A DNA stretch of 41,513 nucleotides from Eubacteriales bacterium (GCA_021373115.1 JAJFTI010000019.1:1-41513); one strand, 5' to 3'; counted from the stretch's first letter, positions 26,110-33,921 are shown. Translations and numbers: made by a program. Notes: generated by a model not told the origin, from the letters alone.

Positions 26110-26883
26110 TTACTTACACGAGATCGCAATCAGACGAATGGTTCCGTACGCGTTCATGCAGACGAGCAGACCGAACAAGATCAATGAGAGCTTTTCTTTC
26201 CTGTTTTTAAACTCGATTGGTTCCATCGTAATCAGCTTCTGCACGTTGCATTCGATCTCTTTTCTCCAAGCAAGCAAAAACGGTATTACAACGATCATCG
26301 ATACCAAGTGCAGCGTTTGCCCAAAATTACTAAAGAACCCCTGCTTCGCAAAAACGACCTCAAAGACCGGAATACCAACGAAGTCAAACGCGCACAGCAC
26401 GATTAACCCGATGACAAATGCATCCTTGAACACCTTTCTGCCCATTTTTTCATACAGAAGGATAAGTACAAAAATGAAAAACACATGATATCCCCAGCAT
26501 ATACCCGAGGCTCCGTGAAATTCACCACCAAGTGGATTCGGCCAGTTCGTATGCAGATAATCGATGCATGTCGTTGAAGCAAATGTGACCAGAGAAATCA
26601 AAGCTAGCCGTTTCGAACCAATCAAACACTCGATCAGGCTTCCGAACAGTAGAAACACCAGTAGATTACCGATCAGATGACGCGCAAGCATGCCGGGCGA
26701 GTGTGTAAAAGCAGGCAGCGCAAGAAAGTAGAAGCGGCTCAAATCCGGATACTGTCCCGAAAGTGAATTATAAACGTCCGGTAAAAAAAACTGCGGTATT
26801 GTGGAAAGCAAGCAAGAGAAAATCAAAGTCAGCGTGATGATCGGCCGATTTTTCCGAATTTGCACCAGCAGGCACTTTAGCAT
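26110..26883 (-). CDS. Rhomboid-like membrane protein, probable intramembrane serine protease
   Basis: 257 residues with about six or seven hydrophobic helices. Rhomboid hallmarks: ARHLIGNLLVFLLFG (His69, Asn73, matching the HxxxN oxyanion side), EFHGASGICWG with the catalytic Ser126 in GASG, and a His192 in QTLHLVSMI in the last conserved helix, spaced correctly for the Ser-His pair. The helix-6 glycines of the canonical HxxGxxxG are missing, so it is divergent and activity is inferred. The cytosolic C-terminus is basic. AGGAG precedes the ATG 6 bases away. It has its own promoter with a 5' leader hairpin. Neighbours give no substrate hint. Confidence 0.78.
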   Translation of the reverse strand: MLKCLLVQIRKNRPIITLTLIFSCLLSTIPQFFLPDVYNSLSGQYPDLSRFYFLALPAFTHSPGMLARHLIGNLLVFLLFGSLIECLIGSKRLALISLVTFASTTCIDYLHTNWPNPLGGEFHGASGICWGYHVFFIFVLILLYEKMGRKVFKDAFVIGLIVLCAFDFVGIPVFEVVFAKQGFFSNFGQTLHLVSMIVVIPFLLAWRKEIECNVQKLITMEPIEFKNRKEKLSLILFGLLVCMNAYGTIRLIAISCK

Positions 26884-26951
26884 ATTGATCTCCTGTCCAA
26901 TTTACGGGTAACGTGCATATTGAATGCAAAGTCCGATCGTTTTCGACGAAA

Positions 26952-26975
26952 CGAGCTTTCACCAGGCAAAGCTCG
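26952..26975 (-). other. Leader hairpin upstream of the rhomboid-like gene
   Basis: Perfect 8-bp inverted repeat CGAGCTTT/AAAGCTCG with an 8-base loop, between the predicted transcription start (about 26986) and the ATG. It could be a protein site or RNA structure. The rest of 26884-27094 holds the promoter and a 7-C run at 27024-27030; I see no gene in it. Confidence 0.5.
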
Positions 26976-26991
26976 AGTGTTTTCTTGCCCT

Positions 26992-27021
26992 ATTGTAGTG
27001 TGTCATTACAAGGCTCGTCAA
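26992..27021 (-). promoter_or_regulatory. Promoter of the rhomboid-like gene
   Basis: Minus strand TTGACG (27016-27021), 18-base spacer, TACAAT (26992-26997), about 110 bases before the ATG. Confidence 0.6.
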
Positions 27022-27094
27022 TGCCCCCCCGGCTAGCACCCACCCCTGCGTTTTGCTCGATTGTATCACATCGTGAGGGTGTAGACAAAACAAG

Positions 27095-27124
27095 AAACGT
27101 CCGGTTTTCGGGCGTTTTCTTTTT
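27095..27124. terminator. Terminator after the diguanylate cyclase gene (stem with T-rich flanks on both sides)
   Basis: AAACGTCCG pairs with CGGGCGTTT (27095-27103 with 27109-27117) across a 5-base loop. T-rich sequence follows on plus (TTTTCTTTTT) and a weaker TTTCTTGTTTTG on minus, which is the strand with a gene upstream. Between it and the gene end (27125-27256) I see no supported gene. Confidence 0.6.
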
Positions 27125-27256
27125 GCAAGGCGAAATTCTGTTTTGATAGGATGGCAACCATTCCATTAATGTACCGTTTGTGATCGATGCTTCGGGCGGT
27201 TTCCATTCGTCGCAGAAACCGGATATATTCCTGAGAATATCTAGTTGTCGGTTTCA

Positions 27257-28396
27257 TCAATCGGCTTTTTCACTTTCCTGTCCGTAGCGTATTTTTTTGT
27301 TCTGATACATGCGTTCATCCGCCTTCGTAAAAAGATCGACGATGCCAGCATCCAACTTCCCGTCATAATACGCCGTTCCGGCAGAAAACGACAGAGAATA
27401 GGGTTTCTGTTTTGATTTGTTATATTTCTGCAAATTGGTTTCAAGCCGCTTAATCACCTTTCGGGCTGCATCCGGGTCTTCACTCTCAATAATCAGAATG
27501 AATTCGTCTCCTGCGTAGCGGTATGCGCTGTCTACCTGTTTAATCGACTTGGCAAGTTGATTTGCGATGACACACAGTGCCTGATCCCCTTCGTTATGTC
27601 CGTATGTATCGTTGATATTTTTAAACCGGTCGATATCCAGCATGATGAACGAGAAAGGCTGATGATGATCCATGATGTACCGAACGCGAGCTTCCAGTTG
27701 CGTTCTGGAAAGAAGGCCGGTTAGACAATCCCTTCGGATTTCTTCTTTTTCGACCAGAATATGCGCAGCCAGAGCAACGAGCGCCATCATTGGCCAAACC
27801 AGTGGCGTTCCATAAAAAAGGATCTGTATCGTCGCACCAAGGATTGGAAGGATGCCAAGCGTAAGTATGAGCTCATAAATTCTGCCGCTGATGAATTTTC
27901 TGTATTTCAGCAGCGTAAGCAGATAACCGAAAAACAGAACCATATTCAGCGACATAATCCAAACAACCGCCTCGCCTCTCTCATAACGGTTGTCTGAGGA
28001 GATGGTAAAGAGAATGCCACTAAAGAAATTGACAATTACGATCAGCACAACCGCAAGGTTGAAAGCAATATAGATCGTTCGCTTCTTTTTTTTCTCCGAA
28101 TCGCTGGTCAGAATACATTCGTCCAGATATACAAGCCAGAGACTCAGTGGAGCCAGGTTCAGCATAAAAAGCAGCGAATTTGAAAGATATCCGGCCCAGT
28201 ACATTGCCACGCCCGCTTTTTGATCAACTGCAAACGTGATCGCCTCCAGAACAAGCACCAGCATGGTTACGAAAATGATGATGCGGAACCAATATGCCGT
28301 CTTTGAATACAGCTCCCGATTTGTTTTGCTGTCCAGCAATAAAAACAGCAATGCCAACAGGGAGTAACCATAAATCACCAATTGCAGAATCAACAT
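27257..28396 (-). CDS. Membrane diguanylate cyclase (GGDEF domain)
   Basis: 379 residues. Seven or so hydrophobic helices fill residues 1-215, resembling a 7TM-type sensor domain. The GGDEF domain follows: DCLTGLLSR (223-231), MLDIDRFKNINDTYGHNEGD with the Mg-binding Asp, and the signature as AGDEF (295-299), a variant still compatible with making c-di-GMP. The inhibitory RxxD site five residues upstream reads KQVD, so product inhibition may be lost. Strong promoter at 28500-28527. ATG at 28396 has GGAAGA upstream. No EAL or HD-GYP partner is present in the window. Confidence 0.92.
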   Translation of the reverse strand: MLILQLVIYGYSLLALLFLLLDSKTNRELYSKTAYWFRIIIFVTMLVLVLEAITFAVDQKAGVAMYWAGYLSNSLLFMLNLAPLSLWLVYLDECILTSDSEKKKKRTIYIAFNLAVVLIVIVNFFSGILFTISSDNRYERGEAVVWIMSLNMVLFFGYLLTLLKYRKFISGRIYELILTLGILPILGATIQILFYGTPLVWPMMALVALAAHILVEKEEIRRDCLTGLLSRTQLEARVRYIMDHHQPFSFIMLDIDRFKNINDTYGHNEGDQALCVIANQLAKSIKQVDSAYRYAGDEFILIIESEDPDAARKVIKRLETNLQKYNKSKQKPYSLSFSAGTAYYDGKLDAGIVDLFTKADERMYQNKKIRYGQESEKAD

Positions 28397-28499
28397 AGTT
28401 CTTCCATTCTAAACGGTCGGCTGAACGCGTTGTGTAATATTAATTTCCATGAAAACGTCGCCTTCGAGTAGTACGGTTATTTCTGTACGCATGGTATAG

Positions 28500-28527
28500 A
28501 TTATAATCGATAGTATTCGATTGTCAA
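28500..28527 (-). promoter_or_regulatory. Promoter of the diguanylate cyclase gene
   Basis: Minus strand perfect TTGACA (28522-28527) and perfect TATAAT (28500-28505) with a 16-base spacer. It implies a leader of about 95 bases, in which a 27-codon reading frame (28409-28492) starts almost at the transcription start. Confidence 0.85.
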
Positions 28528-28531
28528 ACGA

Positions 28532-29170
28532 TCATACGTTATATTTCGAAGATAATCTTCTCGCCTTCTTGTGCATCCGCAGCATTATACCGCTGCCAAG
28601 CTCAACCGAAGTCAGTTCCTCCCCGCGGCAGAGCACATAGAGCAGGCAGCCGACTTTAACGAGCACTTTATTAAAGTGCAATTCCCCTTCCTGCGAATCC
28701 ACATATGCCTGAACGCGCAGCATATCGTTTCTGTCGATGCCGGTTGTTTCGCTGAAAACATACAGCCAATTTTCCTTGCAAAGGCGGTACTCTTTCAGCG
28801 CAACGGTCTTGTCTCCGATTCGCTCGATTACACGGCCGATGTGCATTTCCTTCACGTCCGGCGGAAGCTCGAAAAGCGGAAGCTCTTCCCCGTCCTTCGA
28901 ACCGTTTGCAATTGCATCGTCCTCACAATCCGCAAGGATGATCTGCTCCACCGCCTCGCCGGGCATTTCGTCCCCGAACGCGCGGTTTAAATCCGCTTCC
29001 CGCTGCGCCCATTCTTCGATCGCCGCACGAGTGACTTCCATGCCGATTTCATCGCGCTTTGTCAGGAAGTCCGGACGTTCGCTTTTTTGAAAACGCAGCG
29101 GCCAGAGTTTCATGGCACGCTCGGCGTGCAGTTTTGCGTAGTATTCAACGTATAGTTTGGATGGATCCAC
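28532..29170 (-). CDS. Unrecognised cytosolic acidic protein
   Basis: 212 residues with no family I recognise. No signal peptide or membrane helix. The N-terminus is helical (YVEYYAKLHAERAMKLWPLRF) and the middle is acidic (ADCEDDAIANGSKDGEELP). The C-terminal half alternates beta-like strands (HIGRVIERIGDKTVALKEYRL, WLYVFSETTGIDRNDMLRVQAY, KVLVKVGCLLYVLCRGEELTS) and ends in the basic KKARRLSSKYNV. Promoter visible upstream; next gene leftward is the cyclase, whose promoter begins right after this stop, so they are separate units. The codon use looks like its neighbours, so it is probably a native lineage-specific gene. Confidence 0.85.
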   Translation of the reverse strand: MDPSKLYVEYYAKLHAERAMKLWPLRFQKSERPDFLTKRDEIGMEVTRAAIEEWAQREADLNRAFGDEMPGEAVEQIILADCEDDAIANGSKDGEELPLFELPPDVKEMHIGRVIERIGDKTVALKEYRLCKENWLYVFSETTGIDRNDMLRVQAYVDSQEGELHFNKVLVKVGCLLYVLCRGEELTSVELGSGIMLRMHKKARRLSSKYNV

Positions 29171-29198
29171 TTTCTTCTCCGAAATATAAGATGCAGAT

Positions 29199-29229
29199 AT
29201 TATACTACAAGTTAATGATAAATTGTAAA
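29199..29229 (-). promoter_or_regulatory. Promoter of the 28532 gene
   Basis: Minus strand TTTACA, 19-base spacer, perfect TATAAT (29199-29204), 29 bases before the start codon. The spacer is long. Confidence 0.55.
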
Positions 29230-29290
29230 TCCCGCTTCGATTTATCGAGCCGTTTTATTACTCTGCCTGTCCAATTATTTCAGCGGACAC

Positions 29291-29321
29291 AAAAAAAGCA
29301 GTACCAGCAATATCGTACTGC
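29291..29321. terminator. Terminator after the SDR pair
   Basis: GCAGTAC (29298-29304) pairs with GTACTGC (29315-29321) across a 10-base loop. Seven T follow on the minus strand and a CCTTTTT on plus. It closes the padR-DUF1700-SDR-SDR chain. Confidence 0.8.
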
Positions 29322-29331
29322 CCTTTTTGGG

Positions 29332-30150
29332 TTATGCCGGTGTTCGCGTTTTTATTTTGGATGGGTTCCACTGTTGCTGTGCCTTGCTCCAGCGCTGGTA
29401 GATTGCGGCGGCAACCCATCGGCGCGGCAAGAGGTTCCCGAAAAAAGTAAGCGTCCGGTTCAATGCGCCCGGAATATAGATGCCTCCCCGACCCTGCAAA
29501 CGATGAAGCGTCCTCGCCGCAACTTTTTCCAGCGGGTTTGTCGTTGCGTCACCCCAGAATCCCTGCGCTTCGATGCCGCTCATTGCTTCCTTCGTTGTCA
29601 CAAGTCCGCCGGGACAAAGCGCAAGTACACGTACGCGGCTCTGCTTCAGTTCCTGTCCCAGTGCAACGGCCATGTCCAGCAGAAACCGTTTCGAAGCGGC
29701 ATAGGTTGCTTTCAGCGGCATGGGATACATGCTTGCAAGGCTCGAAGTAAAGAGCAGATAAAACGGATGTCCCTCCCTGCGCCGGCTGAGAATCGCATGC
29801 GTTACGCGCATGGTCGCTTCGTTGTTGAGCGATATAATGCGAATAATATCCCGCCGCTGCCGCTCGAGAAAGCCTCCCTCGTAGTCAACGCCAGCCACGT
29901 TCAACAGCATATCGAACCGAATGCCATACCCGTCAATCTTTTCCAGCAGCGCATCAACGCTTTCATCGCTCGTCAAATCGCAGGCCGCCGTAGTCACCGT
30001 TATGCCGAACTGACGTTCCAGTCCGCGTTGAATGGACTTTAGCCCGCCTTCGTTAATATCGGTTAAAAACAGATTGAATCCGCGTTTTCCGCATTCGTTT
30101 GCCAGCGCGCGGCCGAGCCCTCCGCTTGCGCCCGAAATAAAAACATTCAT
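29332..30150 (-). CDS. Short-chain dehydrogenase/reductase (SDR) A
   Basis: 272 residues with a classical SDR fold. Cofactor glycine motif SGASGGLG (7-13), CDLTSDES (adenine-pocket Asp about 58), MLLNVAGVDY (NNAG position reads NVAG), catalytic Ser137 in FTSSLAS and YAASK with Tyr150 and Lys154, then LALCPGGLVTT. NAD(P)-dependent oxidoreductase; substrate unknown. The C-terminal part (about 220-272) is basic and hydrophobic (NRTLTFFGNLLPRRWVAAAIY), as in SDRs of the DltE-like group that may bind membranes or lipids. Its ATG overlaps the stop of SDR B by 4 bases. Confidence 0.93.
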   Translation of the reverse strand: MNVFISGASGGLGRALANECGKRGFNLFLTDINEGGLKSIQRGLERQFGITVTTAACDLTSDESVDALLEKIDGYGIRFDMLLNVAGVDYEGGFLERQRRDIIRIISLNNEATMRVTHAILSRRREGHPFYLLFTSSLASMYPMPLKATYAASKRFLLDMAVALGQELKQSRVRVLALCPGGLVTTKEAMSGIEAQGFWGDATTNPLEKVAARTLHRLQGRGGIYIPGALNRTLTFFGNLLPRRWVAAAIYQRWSKAQQQWNPSKIKTRTPA

Positions 30151-31022
30151 GTTTTCCCTCCCTTTCCCGGTTCACTTGCCGGATATTGAATTCCGCACAA
30201 CCGTTCGCTCAGCTCGAAAAGACGGCCGGCGTTTTCGCTCGTTACCTCGCGACTGTAGCGATTCGGTTTGCAGCGATAGTAGTACAATTCTTCCGGCGCA
30301 GGTTCGGTTTCGACCAGATAACCATAGGTCTTTGCCGGCACCTGCGGAGAAACGCCATGTTTCTTCCGATATTTCCAAACAAAATTGACCAGGCTTCCGG
30401 TGTTCTTGTTGCCGATGTCCGTGCAGACCAGGCCCGGATCGACAACGTAAGCGCGTACGCCATCCGCGAGATACCGATCATTCAGCCCCTTCGCAAACAG
30501 GATATTGCACAGTTTGGATTGTTTGTATACCGTCAGCGGATGATATCCGCTAAAAAACATTACGTCGTTCCAGCGAACGCGCATGTGTTTATGCGATTCA
30601 CTTCCCGTAAAAACCACCCTGCCGCCCGCGCGTTTTAGTTGCGGCAGCAAGTGATACGTCAGCAAAAAACCCGCAAGGTGGTTAAGCGCAAACTGCTGTT
30701 CATAACCTTCCTCGGTCGTCGTGTACCAACTGCGAACACAGCCCGCGTTGTTTACGAGCGCGTCCAGCTTCCCATTGTATTCGCTCTCCAGAATTGCGCC
30801 AATTTCCCCCGCAACTCGCGTCACTTCACGCTGCTGCATCAGATCTCCGTTTACAAATCGTACATGCGCGCCCGGTACCGCTGCCAAAACCTGCTTTAAC
30901 GCCTGTTCGCTTCGGTTTGCATCATGGCCGACGCCAACGATCGCATATTGTTTTTGAGCGAGCTCAACCAGGGCGGCCAGTCCGATGCCGGAACTCGCCC
31001 CCGTAATAACTGCCGTTTTCAT
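30147..31022 (-). CDS. Short-chain dehydrogenase/reductase (SDR) B
   Basis: 291 residues. ITGASSGIG (6-14), VNGDLMQQ, LVNNAGCVRSWY (NNAG 91-94), TGSESHKH with Ser141 and the catalytic YKQSK (Tyr166, Lys170), then VVDPGLVCTDIGN. The arrangement (long insert before YxxxK, WNDVMFFSGYHPLTVYKQSK) is that of retinol dehydrogenase/WW-domain oxidoreductase-like SDRs. Substrate unknown. It starts 27 bases after the DUF1700 gene with AAAGGAAA upstream and overlaps SDR A, so the SDR pair is likely under the PadR promoter. Confidence 0.93.
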   Translation of the reverse strand: MKTAVITGASSGIGLAALVELAQKQYAIVGVGHDANRSEQALKQVLAAVPGAHVRFVNGDLMQQREVTRVAGEIGAILESEYNGKLDALVNNAGCVRSWYTTTEEGYEQQFALNHLAGFLLTYHLLPQLKRAGGRVVFTGSESHKHMRVRWNDVMFFSGYHPLTVYKQSKLCNILFAKGLNDRYLADGVRAYVVDPGLVCTDIGNKNTGSLVNFVWKYRKKHGVSPQVPAKTYGYLVETEPAPEELYYYRCKPNRYSREVTSENAGRLFELSERLCGIQYPASEPGKGGKT

Positions 31023-31049
31023 ATGTTTCCTTTCTGCTGAATCAGTCGA

Positions 31050-31775
31050 TCAATATACGGTTGCGGGATATCCAAACCAGCCCAGCGCATGCCAAAAACC
31101 CATCGAATGTGTATAGAGTCCCAGAATGGTATAACCCGTGATGAACGTAATGCCAAATATCAGAACCGCCCAGAGAAGCACGCTTCGTAAAGTGCGCCGC
31201 GCTTTCGGCGAAAACTGCGGGCTCATTGGAAGAAGCGGAAGCGCTTCGTCGTCAACCATGTTCTTTCTCCAGCGCAAGCTCGCGCGCATCATCTGGCGCA
31301 GGAACGCGAAGCAATAGACCGCAAAGAGAAACAGCATGACCCCCAAAGCAATCATCATAACGCCAAATACGATTGCGCCGCCGTAGGGCATTGGAGGCAG
31401 TATGTTCATGAAGTTCAAGCCGGCTATCAGTTCAGCTCCGAGTACGGTTGGCACCAGCGACCCGCAGAGCAATCCAACGGTAAAGGAAAGAAACGCCGCG
31501 TACAGCATCCCTTCAAAAATCCCAATCAGGGTAAGCCAGAGAACCAGAAGGCCTTTCTTTCGTTTTTTGTGTTTCCCTTCGGCGCGTATGCCAGCAAACT
31601 GGGATGCGATTGATTCCGGCGACGCGAGCTTTGCCGCAATTTCCTCTTCGGAAAACCCGTCCGCTAGTTTAAATAAAAAGTGCTGCTCGTATTCGGAAAC
31701 GATATCTTCCGCGTCCGAAACGCCGTTTCGCTTCAGTTCGCTTTTCAGCTGCGACAAGTAATCCTGTTTTGTCAT
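31050..31775 (-). CDS. DUF1700 (HAAS domain) membrane protein
   Basis: 241 residues. The N-terminus carries the HAAS/DUF1700 helical domain: MTKQDYLSQLKSELKRNG, DIVSEYEQHFLFKLADGFSEEEI and LASPESIASQF. After a basic KHKKRKKG, four hydrophobic helices span about 80-225. Such proteins nearly always sit beside a PadR regulator, as here (ATGA overlap), and are thought to respond to membrane state. Biochemical role unknown. Confidence 0.92.
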   Translation of the reverse strand: MTKQDYLSQLKSELKRNGVSDAEDIVSEYEQHFLFKLADGFSEEEIAAKLASPESIASQFAGIRAEGKHKKRKKGLLVLWLTLIGIFEGMLYAAFLSFTVGLLCGSLVPTVLGAELIAGLNFMNILPPMPYGGAIVFGVMMIALGVMLFLFAVYCFAFLRQMMRASLRWRKNMVDDEALPLLPMSPQFSPKARRTLRSVLLWAVLIFGITFITGYTILGLYTHSMGFWHALGWFGYPATVY

Positions 31776-32089
31776 AGTTCCCGTTCCTCCAGTATGGTTT
31801 GTATGGTCGAAGCAAAGTTCATGTAGTCCGCGCGGTCGTTTTTGAATAATTCCCTCCCGGTCTTGGTTAGCGAGTAATATTTTCGCGGCGGCCCGCCGCT
31901 CTCCTCGGATAAATACGTTACCACGAGACCGTCGCTCTTGAGTTTTCTCAGAATCGGGTAGACCGTTCCGTCCGCAATATCAATCTTGCCGGACAGGTAT
32001 TCCGAAATTTCATATCCGTATCGATCTCTCCGGTCCAGAAGAGACAGAACGCATAGCTCAAGAACACCCTTTTTATACTGTATGTTCAT
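31772..32089 (-). CDS. PadR family transcriptional regulator
   Basis: 105 residues, the short PadR form. Winged helix: GVLELCVLSLLDRRDRYGYEI, IADGTVYPILRKLKSDGLV, EESGGPPRKYYSLTKTG, then a short dimerisation helix. The ATG at 32089 is chosen because GGAGGAAA lies just before it; an upstream start would add nine residues. The promoter has an inverted repeat over its -10 (32132-32154), fitting autorepression. Head of a chain that runs through DUF1700, SDR B and SDR A. Confidence 0.95.
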   Translation of the reverse strand: MNIQYKKGVLELCVLSLLDRRDRYGYEISEYLSGKIDIADGTVYPILRKLKSDGLVVTYLSEESGGPPRKYYSLTKTGRELFKNDRADYMNFASTIQTILEEREL

Positions 32090-32131
32090 CGTTTCCTCCC
32101 TGTTGCAAACGCGCAATAGAGCTTTTAATCT

Positions 32132-32154
32132 ACTACTATATTATATTCAGTAGT
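32132..32154. promoter_or_regulatory. Probable PadR operator
   Basis: 23-base inverted repeat with arms ACTACT and AGTAGT and an AT-only centre, covering the -10 of padR. Typical of PadR autoregulatory sites in position and AT-rich symmetry. Binding inferred. Confidence 0.65.
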
Positions 32155-32167
32155 ATTCATTTGTCAA
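32140..32167 (-). promoter_or_regulatory. Promoter of padR chain
   Basis: Minus strand perfect TTGACA (32162-32167), 16-base spacer, perfect TATAAT (32140-32145). The leader is about 45 bases. Confidence 0.85.
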
Positions 32168-32234
32168 TCATTATAATTTGTCTTTTCCGTGAACATGTCT
32201 ATTACAAAAATAGCTGAATCTTTTTCTTTGGCAC

Positions 32235-32314
32235 TTGCTTTTTCCCGCTGATTTCGGTATAGTGTCAGCAAGATCAGCAAAGGCGCTGCCCGTTTTTCGG
32301 GTAGCGCTTTTCTT
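32235..32314 (+). ncRNA. Candidate short RNA unit (promoter plus terminator, no gene)
   Basis: In the 357-base gap between padR and the ABC genes, plus strand TTGCTT (32235-32240), 17-base spacer, TATAGT (32258-32263) is followed within about 15 bases by a strong hairpin GGCGCTGCCCG/CGGGTAGCGCT with TTTTCTTC after it. The transcript would be about 45 bases. It may be a tiny RNA or a decayed remnant. A further 7-bp hairpin lies at 32333-32351; the rest of the gap holds nothing I can name. Confidence 0.35.
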
Positions 32315-32385
32315 CTTTCCGGCGGTACCTGCAAGCCGAAGAAATCGGCTTACAGTTCTCCGTATCCCCCAAACCCCTGAACCCC

Positions 32386-32427
32386 AAAAGAAGACGTCCG
32401 GCGCATAACCCCGCGCCGGACGTCTTC
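32386..32427 (-). terminator. Probable terminator after the ABC cassette (perfect 15-bp stem)
   Basis: GAAGACGTCCGGCGC (32390-32404) and its exact complement (32413-32427) with an 8-base loop, followed on minus by only TTTT then GGGG. It lies 19 bases past the permease stop. Confidence 0.6.
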
Positions 32428-32446
32428 GTATATAGCATTCATCCGC

Positions 32447-33061
32447 TTATCTTGGCTTGTTTCGATAGAGTGAGGCGGAAATCCAAATCGACACGGCATT
32501 CATCAGAATCGAGGCCGCGACAACCGCCCCCAGAATTGCGTTGACAGAGATGTTCGATAATTCGACGAGCTTTTGCGCCTGCGGACCGCTCATCATTCCC
32601 AGAAAAACCGTAAGAGCGATTAGAACGAAATATACCGCTCTTCCTTTTTCTACGCCAAGCCAAAACATGAACGGCAAGTTGACCGCAAGAAGAATCCATC
32701 CGGCGCAGCCGACGAAAAGGATGGCCACCCCTTGTTCCGCTGAAAACGGAACGTGCTTGATCAAACCGGTTATCAGTTCAATTAGAAAGGTCAGCACGCA
32801 GGAAGCCGCGACGCCAAGGTAGCCTAAGATATATTTGCTCAGAACCATATCGGTTGACGAGTAAGGCATTGTGGCCGCCAGACTGTCCCACTTGCTGCGC
32901 TCGTCGTATGCCAGCGCTGTAATTGGCAGCATTGCCGCGTAGACAACGGCCAGTCCGGAAAGGCTCATGTTTGGCAAAATCGACAAAACAAGAATAAACA
33001 GCAAATAGAGCTTCATCTGCCGAAGCATCGTATAAAAATCCTTGACCAGCAATCCCTTCAC
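32447..33061 (-). CDS. ABC-2 type permease
   Basis: 204 residues with five or six hydrophobic helices, starting MKGLLVKDFYTMLRQMKLYL, as in ABC2_membrane_5-type permeases that open with a 'LLxKDxxxL' helix. YDERSKWDSLAATMPYSSTDMVLSKYI after helix two is the conserved cytosolic coupling loop of this family. Partner of the ATPase, which it overlaps by 4 bases. Substrate unknown; related YtrA-linked systems respond to cell-wall antibiotics. Confidence 0.9.
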   Translation of the reverse strand: MKGLLVKDFYTMLRQMKLYLLFILVLSILPNMSLSGLAVVYAAMLPITALAYDERSKWDSLAATMPYSSTDMVLSKYILGYLGVAASCVLTFLIELITGLIKHVPFSAEQGVAILFVGCAGWILLAVNLPFMFWLGVEKGRAVYFVLIALTVFLGMMSGPQAQKLVELSNISVNAILGAVVAASILMNAVSIWISASLYRNKPR

Positions 33062-33921
33062 GCGCGCTCGCCCCCCTTCGCAAGAAACAGAATAATGGTT
33101 TCCAGCGTTGTCCGCTCAGTCTGTATACTTGCCGGTATCCGGTCTTTCCGTACCAGCGCTTCCACGCCATACGGATTGCTTTTTTTGCCGGCCACAGCCT
33201 CCGGCGGAAGCTGATTTAATTCCTCTTGCGTCATGCGCGCAATACCATACGCTTCCAGCAGCCTGTCCTTCTCCTCGCAAAGCACCAGCTCGCCTTTCTG
33301 AAGAAAAGCGATATAATCGCATATTTTCTCCAGATCGCTTACGATATGGGATGAGATCAAAATCGAGTGCGACTCATCCCGGGTAAAGTCGTTAAAGATC
33401 TCCAGTATTTCGTCCCGAACCATCGGATCCAGTCCGCTGGTCGCTTCGTCCAATAGCAGGAGCTTCGGCTGGTGTGACAACGCGACCGCAATTGCAAGTT
33501 TCATTTTCATTCCGCGCGAATAATCCTTAAACGGTTTATTGGGCGGCAGGTCGAGCTTCTGTAAAAAACAGCTGTAGCAATCCCCGTCCCAGCGCCTGTA
33601 GGTATGCTTCATAACGACGCCAACCTGTTTCGCCGTCAGCACCTCCGGAAAATACGCCTCGTCCAGCACAACGCCGATTTCTTCTTTTACCGCTTGAAAT
33701 TTCGGACTGTCGTTCTGTTCACCCAGCACGCAGATATCACCGCCGTCTCCGGAGATAACATTCATAATCCGTTTGATTATTGTCGTTTTTCCTGCGCCGT
33801 TTTCACCAACCAACCCGAGGATTGTTCCCTTTGGCAGGGAAAGATTGATGTTTTTCAGTTCAAAACCCTTGTAGCATTTACGCACGTTTCTAAGGTCGAT
33901 TGCGTTTTCGGAAACGCTCAT
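33058..33921 (-). CDS. ABC transporter ATP-binding protein
   Basis: 287 residues. Walker A GENGAGKTT near residue 38, signature YSRGMKMKLAIAVAL (SRGMK in place of LSGGQ, common in ABC-2/YtrB-like ATPases), Walker B LLLLDEATSGLDP and the switch His in LISSHIVSDLE. The C-terminal about 60 residues are accessory. It overlaps both the GntR gene upstream and the permease downstream by 4 bases, so one tightly coupled operon. Confidence 0.96.
   Translation of the reverse strand: MSVSENAIDLRNVRKCYKGFELKNINLSLPKGTILGLVGENGAGKTTIIKRIMNVISGDGGDICVLGEQNDSPKFQAVKEEIGVVLDEAYFPEVLTAKQVGVVMKHTYRRWDGDCYSCFLQKLDLPPNKPFKDYSRGMKMKLAIAVALSHQPKLLLLDEATSGLDPMVRDEILEIFNDFTRDESHSILISSHIVSDLEKICDYIAFLQKGELVLCEEKDRLLEAYGIARMTQEELNQLPPEAVAGKKSNPYGVEALVRKDRIPASIQTERTTLETIILFLAKGGERA

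Noticed and set aside
25850..26488. Plus-strand open frame that contains the tRNA and its terminator
   Set aside because: It overlaps a proven tRNA gene and the rhomboid-like gene on the opposite strand.
27024..27030. Run of seven C, possible slippage tract
   Set aside because: It lies upstream of the -35 and outside both promoter spacer and coding sequence, so phase variation is not supported.
27066..27257. A 63-residue reading frame starting at an ATG that overlaps the cyclase stop (TGATG)
   Set aside because: It has only a weak ribosome site, its last third runs through the hairpin at 27095-27124, and the tail is low in protein-like pattern. Translational coupling is possible, but I cannot support it as a gene.
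32333..32351. Second hairpin in the padR-ABC gap, AAGCCGA/TCGGCTT
   Set aside because: No T-run follows and no gene or transcript ends there, so I cannot assign a function.
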